The notes beneath the pieces are model-generated. The model ran no database searches. It was not told the origin of the DNA and worked only from the letters and a program-made list of their open reading frames with translations. This document shows, in pieces, positions 33,189-46,340 of a stretch of DNA of 64,000 bases. Made by a program: the position numbers and the translations under genes. The stretch comes from Sistotremastrum niveocremeum HHB9708 (lineage: Eukaryota > Basidiomycota > Agaricomycetes > Sistotremastrales > Sistotremastraceae): the NCBI GenBank assembly GCA_001630475.1, contig KV419422.1, forward strand, positions 372,001-436,000. The letters are read 5' to 3'. Position 1 is the stretch's first letter; each line of letters begins with the position of its first letter.

Positions 33189-33196
33189 GACGCGTC
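33189..33196. promoter_or_regulatory. GACGCGTC palindrome upstream of UMP1
   Basis: Perfect 8-bp palindrome containing ACGCGT, 20 bp before the UMP1 start codon in the 128-bp gap to NIC96. It could bind an MBF-type factor, which is inferred. I see no GGTGGCAAA-type proteasome element in the gap. Confidence 0.25.
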
Positions 33197-33297
33197 AGTC
33201 GTGTTCCGGTTCCCGGCTCTCGGAGATGCCCCCGTGTTTTCTCATTCATAACAGCGAGAACGAAGCTAATAACTTTTGATATATATGTAACAGAAAA

Positions 33298-36200
33298 TTA
33301 CAACGCGATACCAACGTGTAGTCTCGTAAGGTACGAATGAACTTCCGGCGACAAACGATATGGTAGTGAACCAGCAAACATCATCAGCGCACGAGCTTTT
33401 TTGCGAATGGCATCCAGACCCTGGAGAAATGACCATTAGGCCAATATGTATCGTCATGAGTAGACGCGACTCACCCGTTGTCGCGTAGAGTCGCTGTAAC
33501 CTGACATCTTCGCCTTTTGATGTAATGCAGTAAGAATCTCCATAGTTAGTGGCAGAATAGTGTTGAGGTTTTGTGTGATGGCATCGTCTTGATCCCGCAA
33601 ACTAGCTGCAGCGGTAGTAATTTGAGCAGCATCGCCGTCCAATGGGATGAGATCCGTCGATTCGATGGCCTTGATAGCTGATCAGTCCGAGACGTCTTTC
33701 CCCTGCTGGTAACAATTACCTCTAGTGCCGCCTCTAGGCGACCACCTTCCTTGGCGTCAATTGCTTCTCTGATCCCCAGTAATCTAATGACAGTGTCGCG
33801 GTCACGACCATTCACTCTGTTGGTGCGATCATATTGTGCCAAGACTTCACGAGCAGTTCTTTCCAAGGCTCGTCCTTCTTGTCCACCACCCCCGGGTTCC
33901 GAGATCAAACTGCCAAGCACGCGAGTGAGACAAGCAACGACGGTCGAGTGGGCGCCTGCTAAGTTATAGAGCTTGATAGCTTCATTGAGGCGCTTGTCTG
34001 ACTCGCTTTGTGCAGCGGCACGGAGAAGAATGTGGTCATTATAATCTTGAGTGTTCTTGAATTTGAGTAGAGGGAGACCGTGCTCCAAGAAACCATTCTG
34101 CGGAGAATTAGAGAGTTGTTATAACTGACTCGAAATTCGCTCACGAATCGGGTTCCGTCGGCTTTGAAACCTCCGACCAATTCTTCCCACACGCCACCAG
34201 ACTCAGCCGCAACGATAATGCGCCGTGTAAGATCCCAAGCCTGCTCCACTTGCTGCCTTCCAACACCCGCGCCCTGGTCTTCACTCAAGCAAATCGAGTA
34301 CACGTATTGGATTGCCTCCTTCGGATCAGTTCGCATGAATTGACGAATATATCGCGAAATCAGTAAAGACAGATTCAAGGCCGGCTTCGAATCGGGACTT
34401 TGGGTGACTGCCGGAGATGTAAATGACGGTATAGGTCGGAGACACAAGAGACTTACAGATGTCAACGTCAGAAGCTTCAGCTTTGGAAGGTACTCGTAAC
34501 AGTCCGTAGTATGCAAGAGCAATCGCTAAGTGGACAGCTTCAACTTGCAGTTCAGAGTGTTCATACATGGCAGCCACGGCCATCTCGAACATGCCACATA
34601 TTAAGAGAACACGGGCCCACACTCCCTTTCTAGAAGGGTCCTGGCCTGGGGGGCCGTCGAAATGTCTCTCGCCGTAGCCAAGGAGGACATCGGCTAATGA
34701 TTTTAATCCATCAGCATCATTTTCATCGACCTGCGAACACATTTCTCAGACACAAATCCCATCACTATGCAGTTGCGTATATACCATGGCGAGCTGGAAC
34801 CACATCCAATCTTCGGTCGTGGAAGTGACAAGGGGAACGTTCCGTCGCAGTGGATCCAATTTTCCCATTAACTTGAAAAGGGCGAGCTTGAAAGGGTCGG
34901 TCGTTGGGGTATGAAGGAGATGAGAGTTATAAATTGCTTGTAGACGTTCCAAGTAATTATGAGGTATTCTGAGAACGCAAGTTAGACAGAATGATTTGAG
35001 AACCGGCGGGATTCAATTGCCTCTGGCAGCCAGACTCAACCCAAGCCTTGAAGTACGTCACAAAATTGGGCTCTCGTTGGTTAAGGGTTTCTTCGATTGA
35101 AAGCGCGTGATCGAGAGCTTCTGGGGCATGACCTGAACGAACTAAAGTGAATAGTCGAGCCCATTCGGGTTGCCCTCTGATGAGCTACAGAAGGTTAGCC
35201 ATAATGGAAAGAAGAAAAACTTGATGAAACACCTCTATTCGGTTCTCCCATTGACCAGATCGATAATACCTCAAGGCAACGAACGAACGAACACGATTGA
35301 CATGACTAGGGTCGCCTCCCAGTCGAGCCTGTGACGGGTTCGACTGTATTGTGCGTTCCATGATCTGGTCATACCTGGGTCACATGAGGAGAGAGTCACA
35401 TCCATCTGAATAATAGACTCACTGTTCTTCCAGAGCTTCCTTAGATCCCCGAGTGATTTGCTTCCGCAATGAAGAAGCTTCTCTGGAATCCGCGTTTCCC
35501 AAATGAGCTCGAGCAAACTTTCGTTCCAAGACGTGCGAGCTTTGGGCCAGACTGCCCACTTGCGCAGTGGCAGGCAATACAGGAGGCTCGCCCGTGATTT
35601 TGGCCAGAATTTGGAACGTTTGGAGGGTCTGAGGTGATTTCTGAACCAGGGTCAATACATGCACGGAAGGGTCGTGGATCTGAACGTACTTCGTTGTCCA
35701 GGCTGTCAGTGGCTTGAATGAGGGAATGTATTATTGGGAAGGATGAGCCGTTGAGACGTGCAGCATTGAATTCAGTAATGACACGATCATATGCCATCAT
35801 TTTGGTATGCATCTGAGCCGTAGGAACAAAGGAGTGCGACAGGCTTTGCGAGGCGTCCAAGCCCCTGGTACTCCTTCGTAAATCAAGGGAACCTCGAGTA
35901 TCAGATGGAGCCAAGGTTCGGCCGCCCAGTTCTTCGAATATTCTCTTTTTCTGAATCTCCCAGTCTCTACGAACGCGCTCGCCGAGGACTCGGTAGAATT
36001 CATCCTGTGTCTCCTTCCGCACTTCTTCGATAGTTGAAATAAGGGTTTGCTCGTGGATGTGGCGAAGATAGCCTTGGACATCATTGTCGGCTAAGGGTTG
36101 CAATGGTTGGAACGTAGCAGCGGTATCGAGTTCAGCAATCTCTCGTCCCAGACCTAACGCGTCGATGTTTCCACGTGCGAGCAGATAGTTTCTGATGATA

Positions 36201-36398
36201 AGTATCGTTAGCCACCGTCCCTGATAAAACAAAATGTACATACGCTCGACCGTCGTCCTGGATATTCGGCAAACGAGAAACCAGATTTCGAGAGTCATTC
36301 TCTATTTGATCAAGGCCCCGCGCAATGGCTGGCTGTTCTGGTTTTGAGATGTGTGCATTAAGACCTCGCGCCTGAGCCACAAGAGCACTGAGATCCAT
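33298..36398 (-). CDS. NIC96: Nucleoporin Nic96/Nup93
   Basis: Scaffold nucleoporin of the inner ring that anchors the Nsp1 channel trimer. Around ten exons give about 820 residues. The N-terminus MDLSALVAQARGLNAHIS with ARGLDQIENDSRNLVSR is the usual start of basidiomycete members. Next come EVRKETQDEFYRVLGERVRR and an alpha-solenoid with ATEDWMWFQLAMV-type sequence, LADVLLGYGERHFDG, EAVHLAIALAYYGLLRV, LLISRYIRQFMRTDPKEAIQ, NEAIKLYNLAGAHSTVVACL and the C-terminus LDAIRKKARALMMFAGSLP. The whole family is colinear with this order. Divergent from the ABC transporter by 464 bp. Confidence 0.92.
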
Positions 36399-36862
36399 GG
36401 CCCGTATAAGTGGTACCAGAGAGGCTGAGCGATTAACTAGAGTTTGGTCAGAGCTGAACGTTGAACGACGGACGCGCTCAGCGCTCTCGGATGGCTTTTC
36501 GAACGCGAACCTCTTTCCAAATATGGGCAAAACGCGGAGCCTGAAGTTTCTCCTTGAATAGAAATGCAAATTCTTTACCAGTAAATCATTGCTTTGAATA
36601 CATCACACCAAGGCATACATATTTTGGACCTGTGAATCGAATAGTGGTCCTAGTATATGTACGTGATTTTTTCAAGGACTGAGAAGGGGTTTCTGGGGTC
36701 TCTCGTGCATTTCCGGGGTCCTCCAAGCGGATGAAACTTGTGGGCGCTAATATTGTGTGGTGCCGGCTGGTCGCATTGCGGCGTAGTTTTTAGAAAGAAT
36801 GTCATCTTGCACGCACCACGCACCTCTTCGTTCAGAACATATCTGTACGAAACGACCTGAAG
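36399..36862. promoter_or_regulatory. Divergent promoter region of NIC96 and the ABC gene
   Basis: 464 bp between two diverging start codons. There is a short GGGGT-rich patch (36688-36720), but I recognise no defined element. The NIC96 frame runs open for 57 codons upstream without an ATG, which is probably chance. Confidence 0.35.
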
Positions 36863-39653
36863 ATGAAAGTTGACAGTTTTGATCCCGAAGATAAGAAATC
36901 AGTCAAACATACTCGACTTGGTTGGTGCGCTCAGTTCTCCGACCGCCTTCTTGAGACCTGACTGGTTGGCTAGGTGTCTGGGATCTGTATGAACACATTC
37001 GACCTCGTTATGTCAACATTCCGGGGACATTCAATATCCAACGTTATGCTGCTTTGGTGGAAATCTTTCCATATGTGGTCCGGATGGTGAAGGATGTCAT
37101 GAAGCTCCCCAATTGTCTACCGCTGTTCGCGCTCTACATGTTCATATCCATGGCCCATTCTTTGCTCCCGGCGGTGTCACTATGGTATGTGACTATGTGG
37201 TGCCCATCATTTCAGATAGCTCAGCTCAAAACTTTACCAGGTACTCTGGCCAATTGCTCAATATTGTCCGATCCTACTCCTTCAACCCGAGTCATACTCA
37301 TTCTTACAATGTCCTCTCCAGGTTCAAAGAGCTGTGGACTCTCAAAATTTGGATACCAAATATGTCGTCAAAATTGCTGCTGGTCATTTGGCGTGTAGAC
37401 TGGGCAACAGTTTCCTCCAGGTGTCCAGGACCACATGTAGACGGCATCTTGATATTCACATCAATACTCACTTCAAAGCTCACATTGTGCATGGTCTGAT
37501 AATTTTCCAAATATTAAGTCTTGATCCTTACGTGTTCGTCAGCTCATACCCGACTGGACTGTCCTACTTTCGAGGACTCTGCCGTGCAGCGTCAGCTTGA
37601 GGAACATCAAGGTGCTTTTGGTTTTTCCAGCGCCGCTTGGGAAGGCCTTATTGGTGCTATAACAACTCTCCAAAGTGTACTTCAAGTGGTGACCCAGTTC
37701 TCCGTCCTCGTCAATCTTCTACGACAACAAAAGGACGGCATCCTGTTTGCTTTACTCACAACTATTCCCATCATGATCCAATACTCTGGTGTCAACAGTT
37801 CGATAAGTCAAGGTGCGGATCATTATATCTCCAAACAAAACGCAATTCTGAGATCAATTCATATACAGCGTATGCCGCCGTCTGCAGCGACAAGAATTTC
37901 GTTCGTATGTACGGTCTTCGAGATTTGTCCACACAACCACAGCACCGGAAAGAACTCGTTGCCGGTGACCTTGGGCCATACATCTACAAACGTAATGTAT
38001 TCATTTTATATACATACCCTTGGTTAACTGACAAAGCACGCTAGAGTTTCAGTCCCTACAGAAACTATTGGGACCATATGCGTTGTCATTTCGGGAAACA
38101 CGGCGTCTTTATATCTCTCGCAAACCTGGATGGATGAGCTCTCTTTTTACATTATGTAGCGAAATACCTAAAGTATGTACCTCTAAACTGCTACACCCCT
38201 TCTAAGGTTTTAATCCGAGCCTGCAGATCGTTTTTGCCTTCCGCGCCGTCCATTCTCCGGAAAAGCTTCCAGTCTCATTGGCGTCTCTAAATGTGATTCA
38301 GGAGAGCGTTTCCTCCTTCACGCTCATGGTCTACCAAATCTATCGAGAAGCCGAATCTCTATCCGAAAATCTGCAATCTATCAAGTCGCTATACAAACTC
38401 GACGAGATTGAGAACCGTGTAAGAGATGGTAATACTCATTTCCTGGAGAACACTCTATCGTTGTCGGATGGTATTGCCATTGAATTCCGGAATGTGTCAT
38501 TCAAGTACCCATGGGCCGACGCCTATGCCCTGCGGAATGTCTCTTTCAAGATTGAGAAAGGTCGACTCTGCGTCATCGTTGGCGTCAATGGGAGTGGTAA
38601 GTTTCGTCATTGGAGTAAATGAAGTGACCTAAACTTGCATAGGCAAGAGCACCATACTGAAGTTGTTGGCTCGGTTATATGACCCTACCGAGGGACAGAT
38701 CTTCCTGGACGGGAAGGACATTCAGACATTAGTTCTTGCCGATCTTCGCAGATCGATTGCTGTTCTATTCCAAGACTACACACATTTTCCACTTTCGGTA
38801 ATTAGTTTCTCTCGATATTCTATTAATTCCTGACTTTCGTTAGATAGCCGAGAATATCGGGATGGGAGATCCTACGCATGCGTTTGATGAAGATCAGATC
38901 CGACAAGCTGCTCAACTGGGCGGTGCGACTGAGGTGATTGAGAAGCTCCCAGAAGGATTTGATACATATCTCCAGCGGCCTCGAGAAGCGCGAGATATGT
39001 TTGTTAATTTACCTCCCGAGATGGATACACTGTTTGGGAAGAAGATCCAAAATTCGGGTGTGAAATCGAGAAGAAAGGCCGACAGATCGGACGATACTGG
39101 ACTAAGTGGTGGTGAGATGCAGAGATTGGCTTTGTGAGTGTATTCATATTTTCTGATGGATACATCTGAACGAGTTCTTTAATTGTGTCAGGTCACGCAC
39201 TTTTATGAGAACACTGAATCCCGAGAGCCATATTGGATTATTATTATTTGATGAACCGAGGTGAGCTCTGATCCCTACATTCTGAAAAGTTAACTGATTG
39301 CGTCTGAACAGTGCTTCTTTAGATCCAGAAGCCGAACACGGTTAGTCTATATCAAACATGATGCCCACTGATACCTGAATTGCCGCACTGCAGACTTATT
39401 TGATCGCTTACGCAAACTACGAGGTAGCAAAACCATGGTTTTCTCGTCGCATAGATTCGGGAATCTCACACGACACGCTGATCTAATTTTGTAAGCTCGC
39501 TCATTCTTGTCCGTTTATCGGTAACACATTGATGGTCTCTCCAGATATATCAAGATGTCTGAAACGATCGAATCGGGGACACACGACGAGCTCCTCGCAA
39601 AAGGCGGTGGATACGCAGCTATGTATAATATCCAGGCCAGGGCATTCATGTAG
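36863..39653 (+). CDS. ABC half-transporter (one membrane domain, one ATPase domain)
   Basis: Membrane exporter of the ABCB-like kind. About a dozen small exons. The TMD has helices around FALYMFISMAHSLLPAVSLW, LIGAITTLQSVLQVVTQFSV and FALLTTIPIMIQY. The ATPase has Walker A GVNGSGKST (split by an intron), Q-loop VLFQDYTHF, signature LSGGEMQRLAL, Walker B GLLLFDEPSASLDP and switch His in FSSHRFGN. A 45-residue insert (around PPEMDTLFGKKIQNSGVKSR) lies before the signature. The first exon joins the next through a donor at about 36923, which avoids an apparent stop in the unspliced frame. Exon 37241-37265 is only 25 nt. Substrate unknown; this family is common in Agaricomycetes. Confidence 0.82.
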
Positions 39654-39900
39654 GGATTCGAATATTAGTGTATCCATAATAAAGGGTGTGATGCGGTTAA
39701 TCGTGGTTACTGACTGCGCGAGTGTTGTGATTGTCGGTTGTCCGCCGGAAACGTAAGGCCACTACTTTCGGTTGACCAAAACCTCGCACCGCAGCTTTCG
39801 TCTACTCTTGATCTCTTACTTCGTGGAATTGTACTAGGTTAGCCCATTGACCTGCAAAAGACTCTCCTGGCTGATCAAAGCTGAAGTTTGACCTATACCA

Positions 39901-40809
<909 letters not shown>

Positions 40810-40977
40810 ATGTTCTAAGCATTCAAGCCCATCTCCGTCCGATGAGTTGCAAGAGCGCGGTTCTGTGAACATCTCTGCTGATTGTAATTGGATTGTTTCC
40901 TATACATTCTCATTTGACCTGTCAAATGTTGTAATACATATTGTGCTACTTTTACATCATACCCAAGAAAATCCTTT

Positions 40978-43789
40978 CTAGACTGCAGCGTTCCAGTTAC
41001 CTCCCCACCATTTTTTAACACGTTCTCCTCCATATTCGTCGTATTCGGCTTTTGTCACAACGATCTTCGTGTAGTCCGTCATGTTTGCAAAGTGCGCCAT
41101 CCCGTGCCAAGCATCCAACGAAGGATCAGCAGCCGCCGTGACATTCAACTCCATCTCAGGTGCAAGCAGTGGCCGTAAAGAGGCATGAAGGCGCGGAAGG
41201 AGCCCGGGAATCTGTGCTGGTCCACCCGTGACCATAACATTCTTCACCAGCCGCGCCTTTTCAGCTTCAGAAAATGCGGCCAGCACCATCTGAGCTACCT
41301 CTGCCAGTCCTGCGGAATCGACACCGGCTATAGACGGTTGAAAATATGTTTCAGGTACGCGCCATCTTTCTACGTTGAGATGAACACGATTTCGTCCTTT
41401 AATCATGTTGAGTAGACAAAACAAGTGAGAGAGAGGATGACCTGTACCTTCGGTATCCCCCTCTTCATACGAAGGCCGAAATGCTGAAATTAATGCAGAC
41501 CGTTTCGTGATCTGAGCAGCATAAGTGTGTTCCGTGGAAAACGACGGGTCGTGTTCCAGTAACTTGGCTTCTAAAGTTTGGAGCTGGGCCATGTCGTCTT
41601 CTTCATCAGATGACGGGGCAGCGATATTCTACTAGGTCTATAGCACAGCAGGGACCTCGTTGAAGGAAGCGACTCACAATTTTTCGATAAATTGCCCAGT
41701 CATCATCATTTGCCCCAAACATGTCATCTATCCATCTATTGGCGATCCTGCGGAGCTGAGAGAGAGCGAAACCCAACTCACCACCACCGGCTTTGCGCTT
41801 CTTGCGGCCAACCTTTTCTTCGTTTGCTAAGCTTGCAATGCTTTTCATTCTGGCTTGAGCTACAGCACTTTTGCGGTCGCTAAGAGCCGCTTTTCGTCGA
41901 TTGCGATCCTTGATTTTGAGTACTGCCGCCTGAGCAACGCTTAGCCTTTTAGAACTGTCTAAGGTCTTAGGCAGCCTACCTCGTGCTCCGAGCGAAGCTT
42001 TTGCGACCAACCACTCAGGTCCCGCGTTCGCTCTTCTTCCTCCTTCTTTTCTTCGGCAGCCCGTTCCTCTCTTTCTCTCTCCTTTTCTTTTCGAGCGCGG
42101 ATGCGAGCCTCATACCCAGCTTTTGCTAGCCGCTGCTTACGCTTTTCCTTCAGCTGTTCTTCATCAAGCTAATTTGGATGCCACATTAGTGAGACAGTGG
42201 ATCATGTGCTGATCCATACCTCTTCATCTGGAGTGTCAAGGAGGGGGAAAGAGGGGGGCTCTACATTCTCCTCTCCTCCTCCGCCATCTATTTCTTTTTT
42301 CCGAGCCTTGTTCAAGGCTTGTTCCAGTTTCTTGATTGAATCGTCCAGTATAGCATCCGTGTCAAACCCTTCACTTTGCAATTTAGTCTAAATCAAGTAA
42401 GACCAACGAGAGAAAAATCTGGGCTGCTAAAACATACGGTCCATTCACGTTTCCCAAGAGTCGCTCGTTCTTCTCGTAGGGCAGTCAGGTAGGCCAGATC
42501 GTTCTCTTTTTGAAGTAGCTGACATGTTCTTTTTTGAGAGCTAAGCGGAAAGTAGAATGACGAAGACACAAACCTTTTCTCCTCTCACCCTCGCTGAGAT
42601 TTCTTGAAGTTTCCTTCCTTGCTCCTTACGCTTTTCCGCTAGGCGGGCCAGTTCTTCTTCAGTCTTCTCAACTTCGACCTGAATGCCTTCATAAATTTCA
42701 TCTCATAGAAAATGGAACACGAGTGCTCACCGTCGCAGTATATGGAAATTGTACAATCCGACCTGCAAGTTGCATTTCAAGAGGATCCTTGAGGCGTCGC
42801 AACTTGGCAAGATAGTCATCCGAAAATTCGCAAAACGTGCGATACATCCACTATTGGAAACTAAATAAACCCTCGAGTGGTTCCAAAGAGAGTAGAATTC
42901 GCACATTCGCGTGGTTGGTCGTAATACGCGTGGAAAATGTCGGATACTTCAGTTGCACCAGTTTCAAAAGGTAATCAGCAGACTGCATTGCCCCCCATGG
43001 GATCCTGTTGCCACGATCAGAGAAAGTCTTGAAGATATAGAGAAGCAAGTAAAGGGTAACCTTTTGGCGTGACTTAAAATACCCTTTCTGCCTAGAACAG
43101 GGATAATGGAAGTCGAAGCACTATTGAAGCTGAAGACTAGGCCGTCCTGTTGAGATTCTTGGAGCGGTCGGTTATTCCAATAGAAAGACATCATAGCATC
43201 CAGGCAGTAGGCCACGTTTGGAACTGTATATTGCTCGAATAGAAGTTCAGACGTCACTTTCAAGAGCCTAAGGTGAGGATGAGCGTGAATCTAGAGAGAC
43301 TGAGCTACACACATGCCCGAGAGTGAAGAGGACTGCATATCCTTTCAGTCATAAAGACTGGATGATCCACTGATTCAGTGTCAATGCCCAGACGTAGGAA
43401 CGCATAATCCAAGGAGCATTCCTACACATACGAAGCGTCAAAGGGATAGCTATCAACAATATCGTTGTTCTCACCAAAGCATCCGCGTTCAACAGTACAT
43501 CTCCTTCCCAAGGGGTCTTCGCTTGAGACCTTGAGTTGTTCTCTAATTCTACCGCATCTCCAAACAACAAGACTGGACGATTGGTGCGCCTATCCTTGTA
43601 TTTTGTAATGACATTTGGACCGCAGTGAGGTGTCGGTGTTGTAGAGAATCCAAATCGAAGAGTAGTTGAGCCATTGTCGATTATTATAGGAGTCTTTGAT
43701 CCACGGTAGTGATCATAAGAATCCGGGAACTTTGCAGTAGGCTGATCTGCCAAAGGTAAGGCCGTGACATTCGGTTCATTGGTCGTCAT
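40978..43789 (-). CDS. ARP5: Actin-related protein 5, INO80 remodeller subunit
   Basis: Nuclear Arp that, with Ies6, couples INO80 ATPase to nucleosome sliding. About ten exons give some 780 residues. The actin fold begins with TPIIIDNGSTTLRFGF (phosphate 1 loop) after FPDSYDHYRG. Next come FLHLGIDTESVDHPVFMTE-type sequence, SELLFEQYTVPNVAYCLDAM, and the second phosphate block. A large charged coiled-coil insert follows (EELARLAEKRKEQGRKLQE, EERAAEEKKEEER), the Arp5-specific insertion. The fold resumes with YFQPSIAGVDSAGLAEV and VMVTGGPAQIPGLLPRLHAS and ends YDEYGGERVKKWWGGNWN. Start 43789 is the ATG before NEPNVTALPLADQ. Confidence 0.9.
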
Positions 43790-44082
43790 ATAGTGAGATA
43801 TCGGGAACGCCAACTTCAAGTTGAGTCGCCGGAGCCAAATTTGAGTCGTCTCACGACCAGCGCTACTAAGATTCGCAATACATAATTGACTGAAAATATA
43901 TCCTTATTGCAGTACATTCAATCGTTGTCATACTTGTATCCACTACATAGCAACTGCTCAGAGGAGCCGAATAAATACGATTGAGGAGAAATGTTGAGTC
44001 CGAATTCTGTGTGGGAGTCTTAATGACGGTCCCTCGTTTACTGGTGTCGAGAACGGCGTTTGTACTCCAGAACTCTTACTAG

Positions 44083-45804
44083 TTAGGATTCTTGTACATA
44101 GTTACCTGGCAGAGAGTAAGTTTCGAGTTGCGTTCACTACAATGACAGCTCTCACCTGGGAAGACACCCTGTCGGCCATTCAAACGTCCAGTCCACCAGT
44201 CTTCAGTGCTCCCAGTGCGCTCGACTAATTCGATTCTGTCTCCAGCGCTGAACTCAAGATCTCCATCCGCTTGCGCAGCAAAGTCGTACAGAGCAACAAC
44301 GTATTGCACGGGTGGTTCAGCCCTAGGCTTCGGCTTTACAGGCGGAGGCGGAGGAGCTCGCTTCGCTGCCGTGGCATTGGCTGCAGCTATTGGACCCGCA
44401 GATCCTGCTCCTGCTGAATATGGTGGGGGTGTTGCAGTGTTTGTGGAACCAAACGGCGACGGCGGTGGTGGAGGCGATTTCTTGGCGAAAGTGGCGGAAG
44501 GCGTCCGGACAGGCGGCGCTGACGAACTGCTGGCTGATCTGCCCAGACTTCCGAGACTACCGGTGTCCCTCTTTTGTGCCATCAGTTTGGCTGAAGAATA
44601 TGTTAGTCAATGTGTGTACGCATGGGGAGCATGCATGTCATACCGGTAGATACCATTCTCTTGGTAATGTTCAGAGCTTCCACCTGTTCTATGGCATCCG
44701 TTCGACTGGCTTCGTAAGCATCCGCAATCTGGGCGCCGGATCCACCAGTCTCGTATTTTCCACTTGCGAATCCGTTGAACTTATCCAGCATAAGGTAGAA
44801 GATATTAAGCCTGTAGGATTCTATGTCATCAGGAGGACACGCTTTATTTCAGGTTCATAGACGTACTGCATGTAGTAGAACGAATGAAACAAAGGGTCGA
44901 TGAACTGAGTAGCCAAAACCATGAATCGCGGGAGGTCAGCTTTCATCGCAGAATTGAGAGTTTCGTATTCGTTCGTCGCTGCTTCGAAGTCTTGCTCGAG
45001 CTGATAATTATAAGTCTCTCAAACATCGCACGAGGTGGCTTTCGTTACCTTAAACAAATTCTTCTCGTCACTTAATGACTTCTCTTTCTTCTCGCGCAGC
45101 TTGGTCAAGGAGTTGTTGAAACGGTCGTAGTCAATAAGCTGTAAGGAATCAAGTCAACTATAAAAATGACGTTCGGCGGAGAGGCGTACCTTGTGATCTC
45201 GTTTCGTTATCTGCTTTCGGATATGCTTCAAGACTATCTGCAACTCTTTGGCCGGACTGACGATCCTGCTGGATATCAGCTCCAGCTCGGGAGACAAGAT
45301 AGTCCGGAGGTCCTCCATCATGCTCTGGTATTGATTGACGTTACGGATCGTGTTGGCGGCAGCGGGGTGTTTGCCCATGACGTCGTATTCGCCAGCAAGG
45401 GGTTGGAACAGATTAGCGAACGATGTGGCAAAGTTTTGACCGGAAGATAATAGGGCTAGGCAGTTGAGGAACTGGGTCATGACACGAATCGCTAGATGTA
45501 TGGGAGCACTCACAGACGACAGATGCAGTGAACACTCCACAATCTTTGAGCAGCTTCTCAGTTTCTGCCTCAAGAGTTGTGAATTTCCGATGGTAGTCAT
45601 CGAATTCCGGATCAGAAGACTCTAAACCGCAACAGTTCAATACGTATATCCAGATGCCTGGCTGTGGCTGTATGTGATGCTCACTCTTAGACATTCCCAC
45701 TTTCGCCGTCACCATGTGAGGCGTCCTAAACATCGATATCGGTAAATCGCCCAAGAGCGATGTCTATAGACATACCGTGCAAGTGCCCTGGTTATTCCCT
45801 TCAT
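44083..45804 (-). CDS. RVS167: Rvs167/amphiphysin-type BAR-SH3 protein
   Basis: Cytosolic protein that bends membrane at endocytic sites and links it to actin. Exon 1 encodes MKGITRALAR. The BAR domain follows: PHMVTAKVGMSK, PEFDDYHRKFTTLEAETEKL, GQNFATSFANLFQPLAGEYD, HPAAANTIRNVNQYQSMMED, and the coiled helices DRFNNSLTKLREKKEK. A Pro/Ala-rich linker carries several P-x-x-P stretches. The C-terminal SH3 domain reads VVALYDFAAQADGDLEFSAG, DWWTGRLNGRQGVFPGNYV. The last intron joins VFPG to NYVQES and the stop at 44083-44085; reading through it gives a false longer end. Divergent from the membrane protein gene at 46341. Confidence 0.92.
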
Positions 45805-46340
45805 GGTGATATGTCGTCCGAGTACGCTATCAGTTAGGGCAAGGAATGGATGGAAGGAGCAGTAGAAAGCGATGCCGAATGCCGGGGATGCGCGGTCCAA
45901 CAGCCCACAGCTGAGACCATATCTCCTCCTGATCATCCCAGGTCATTCAAATATTCAAGACGTCAATTGCTTTTTCAGAAGAGCTTCGACGCGAACTACT
46001 ATGGCTTCGTCTAGACCGCTTTAAGACGATATAGGTGGCATATATCATGCCAGAGACTCAATCTAGCCCAGTAATTATGAATTTTCCTGGCTTTCTCAAG
46101 GATACTGAATATGTATATTCTATGTTGTTACCTGTGCTCTGCTATCTCTGAGTAGAGTGTTGGCATCGTAGACATATGCGAAGCGAGCACGTCAGTGCCA
46201 TATGCGGCAGAATCGCGTCTTTGAAGCGGCGAGAGTCACTTGTCTCCAACCGTCATCTTAACTTCTTGCATCCGCTGGCCGGCCTTTTTATTTCCTTTCC
46301 TTTACGTCGCCTCGAAGGCTTTACTTAGAATAGAACAGAT
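45805..46340. promoter_or_regulatory. Divergent promoter region of RVS167 and the surface protein gene
   Basis: 536 bp between diverging genes. A pyrimidine-rich stretch (46287-46308, TTTTATTTCCTTTCC) lies just before the plus-strand start. No defined element or coding exon with a signal peptide was found here, although one would be expected for the neighbouring gene. Confidence 0.35.

Noticed and set aside
36863-36990. An apparent stop early in the ABC transporter, suggesting a broken gene
   Set aside because: A standard intron (donor after TRL, acceptor CTAG) joins the first exon in phase to GVWDLYEH; the remaining motifs are intact.
44079-44150. RVS167 ending in MYKNPN
   Set aside because: The phase of the last intron gives FPGNYVQES and a stop at 44083-44085, the usual end of an SH3 domain.
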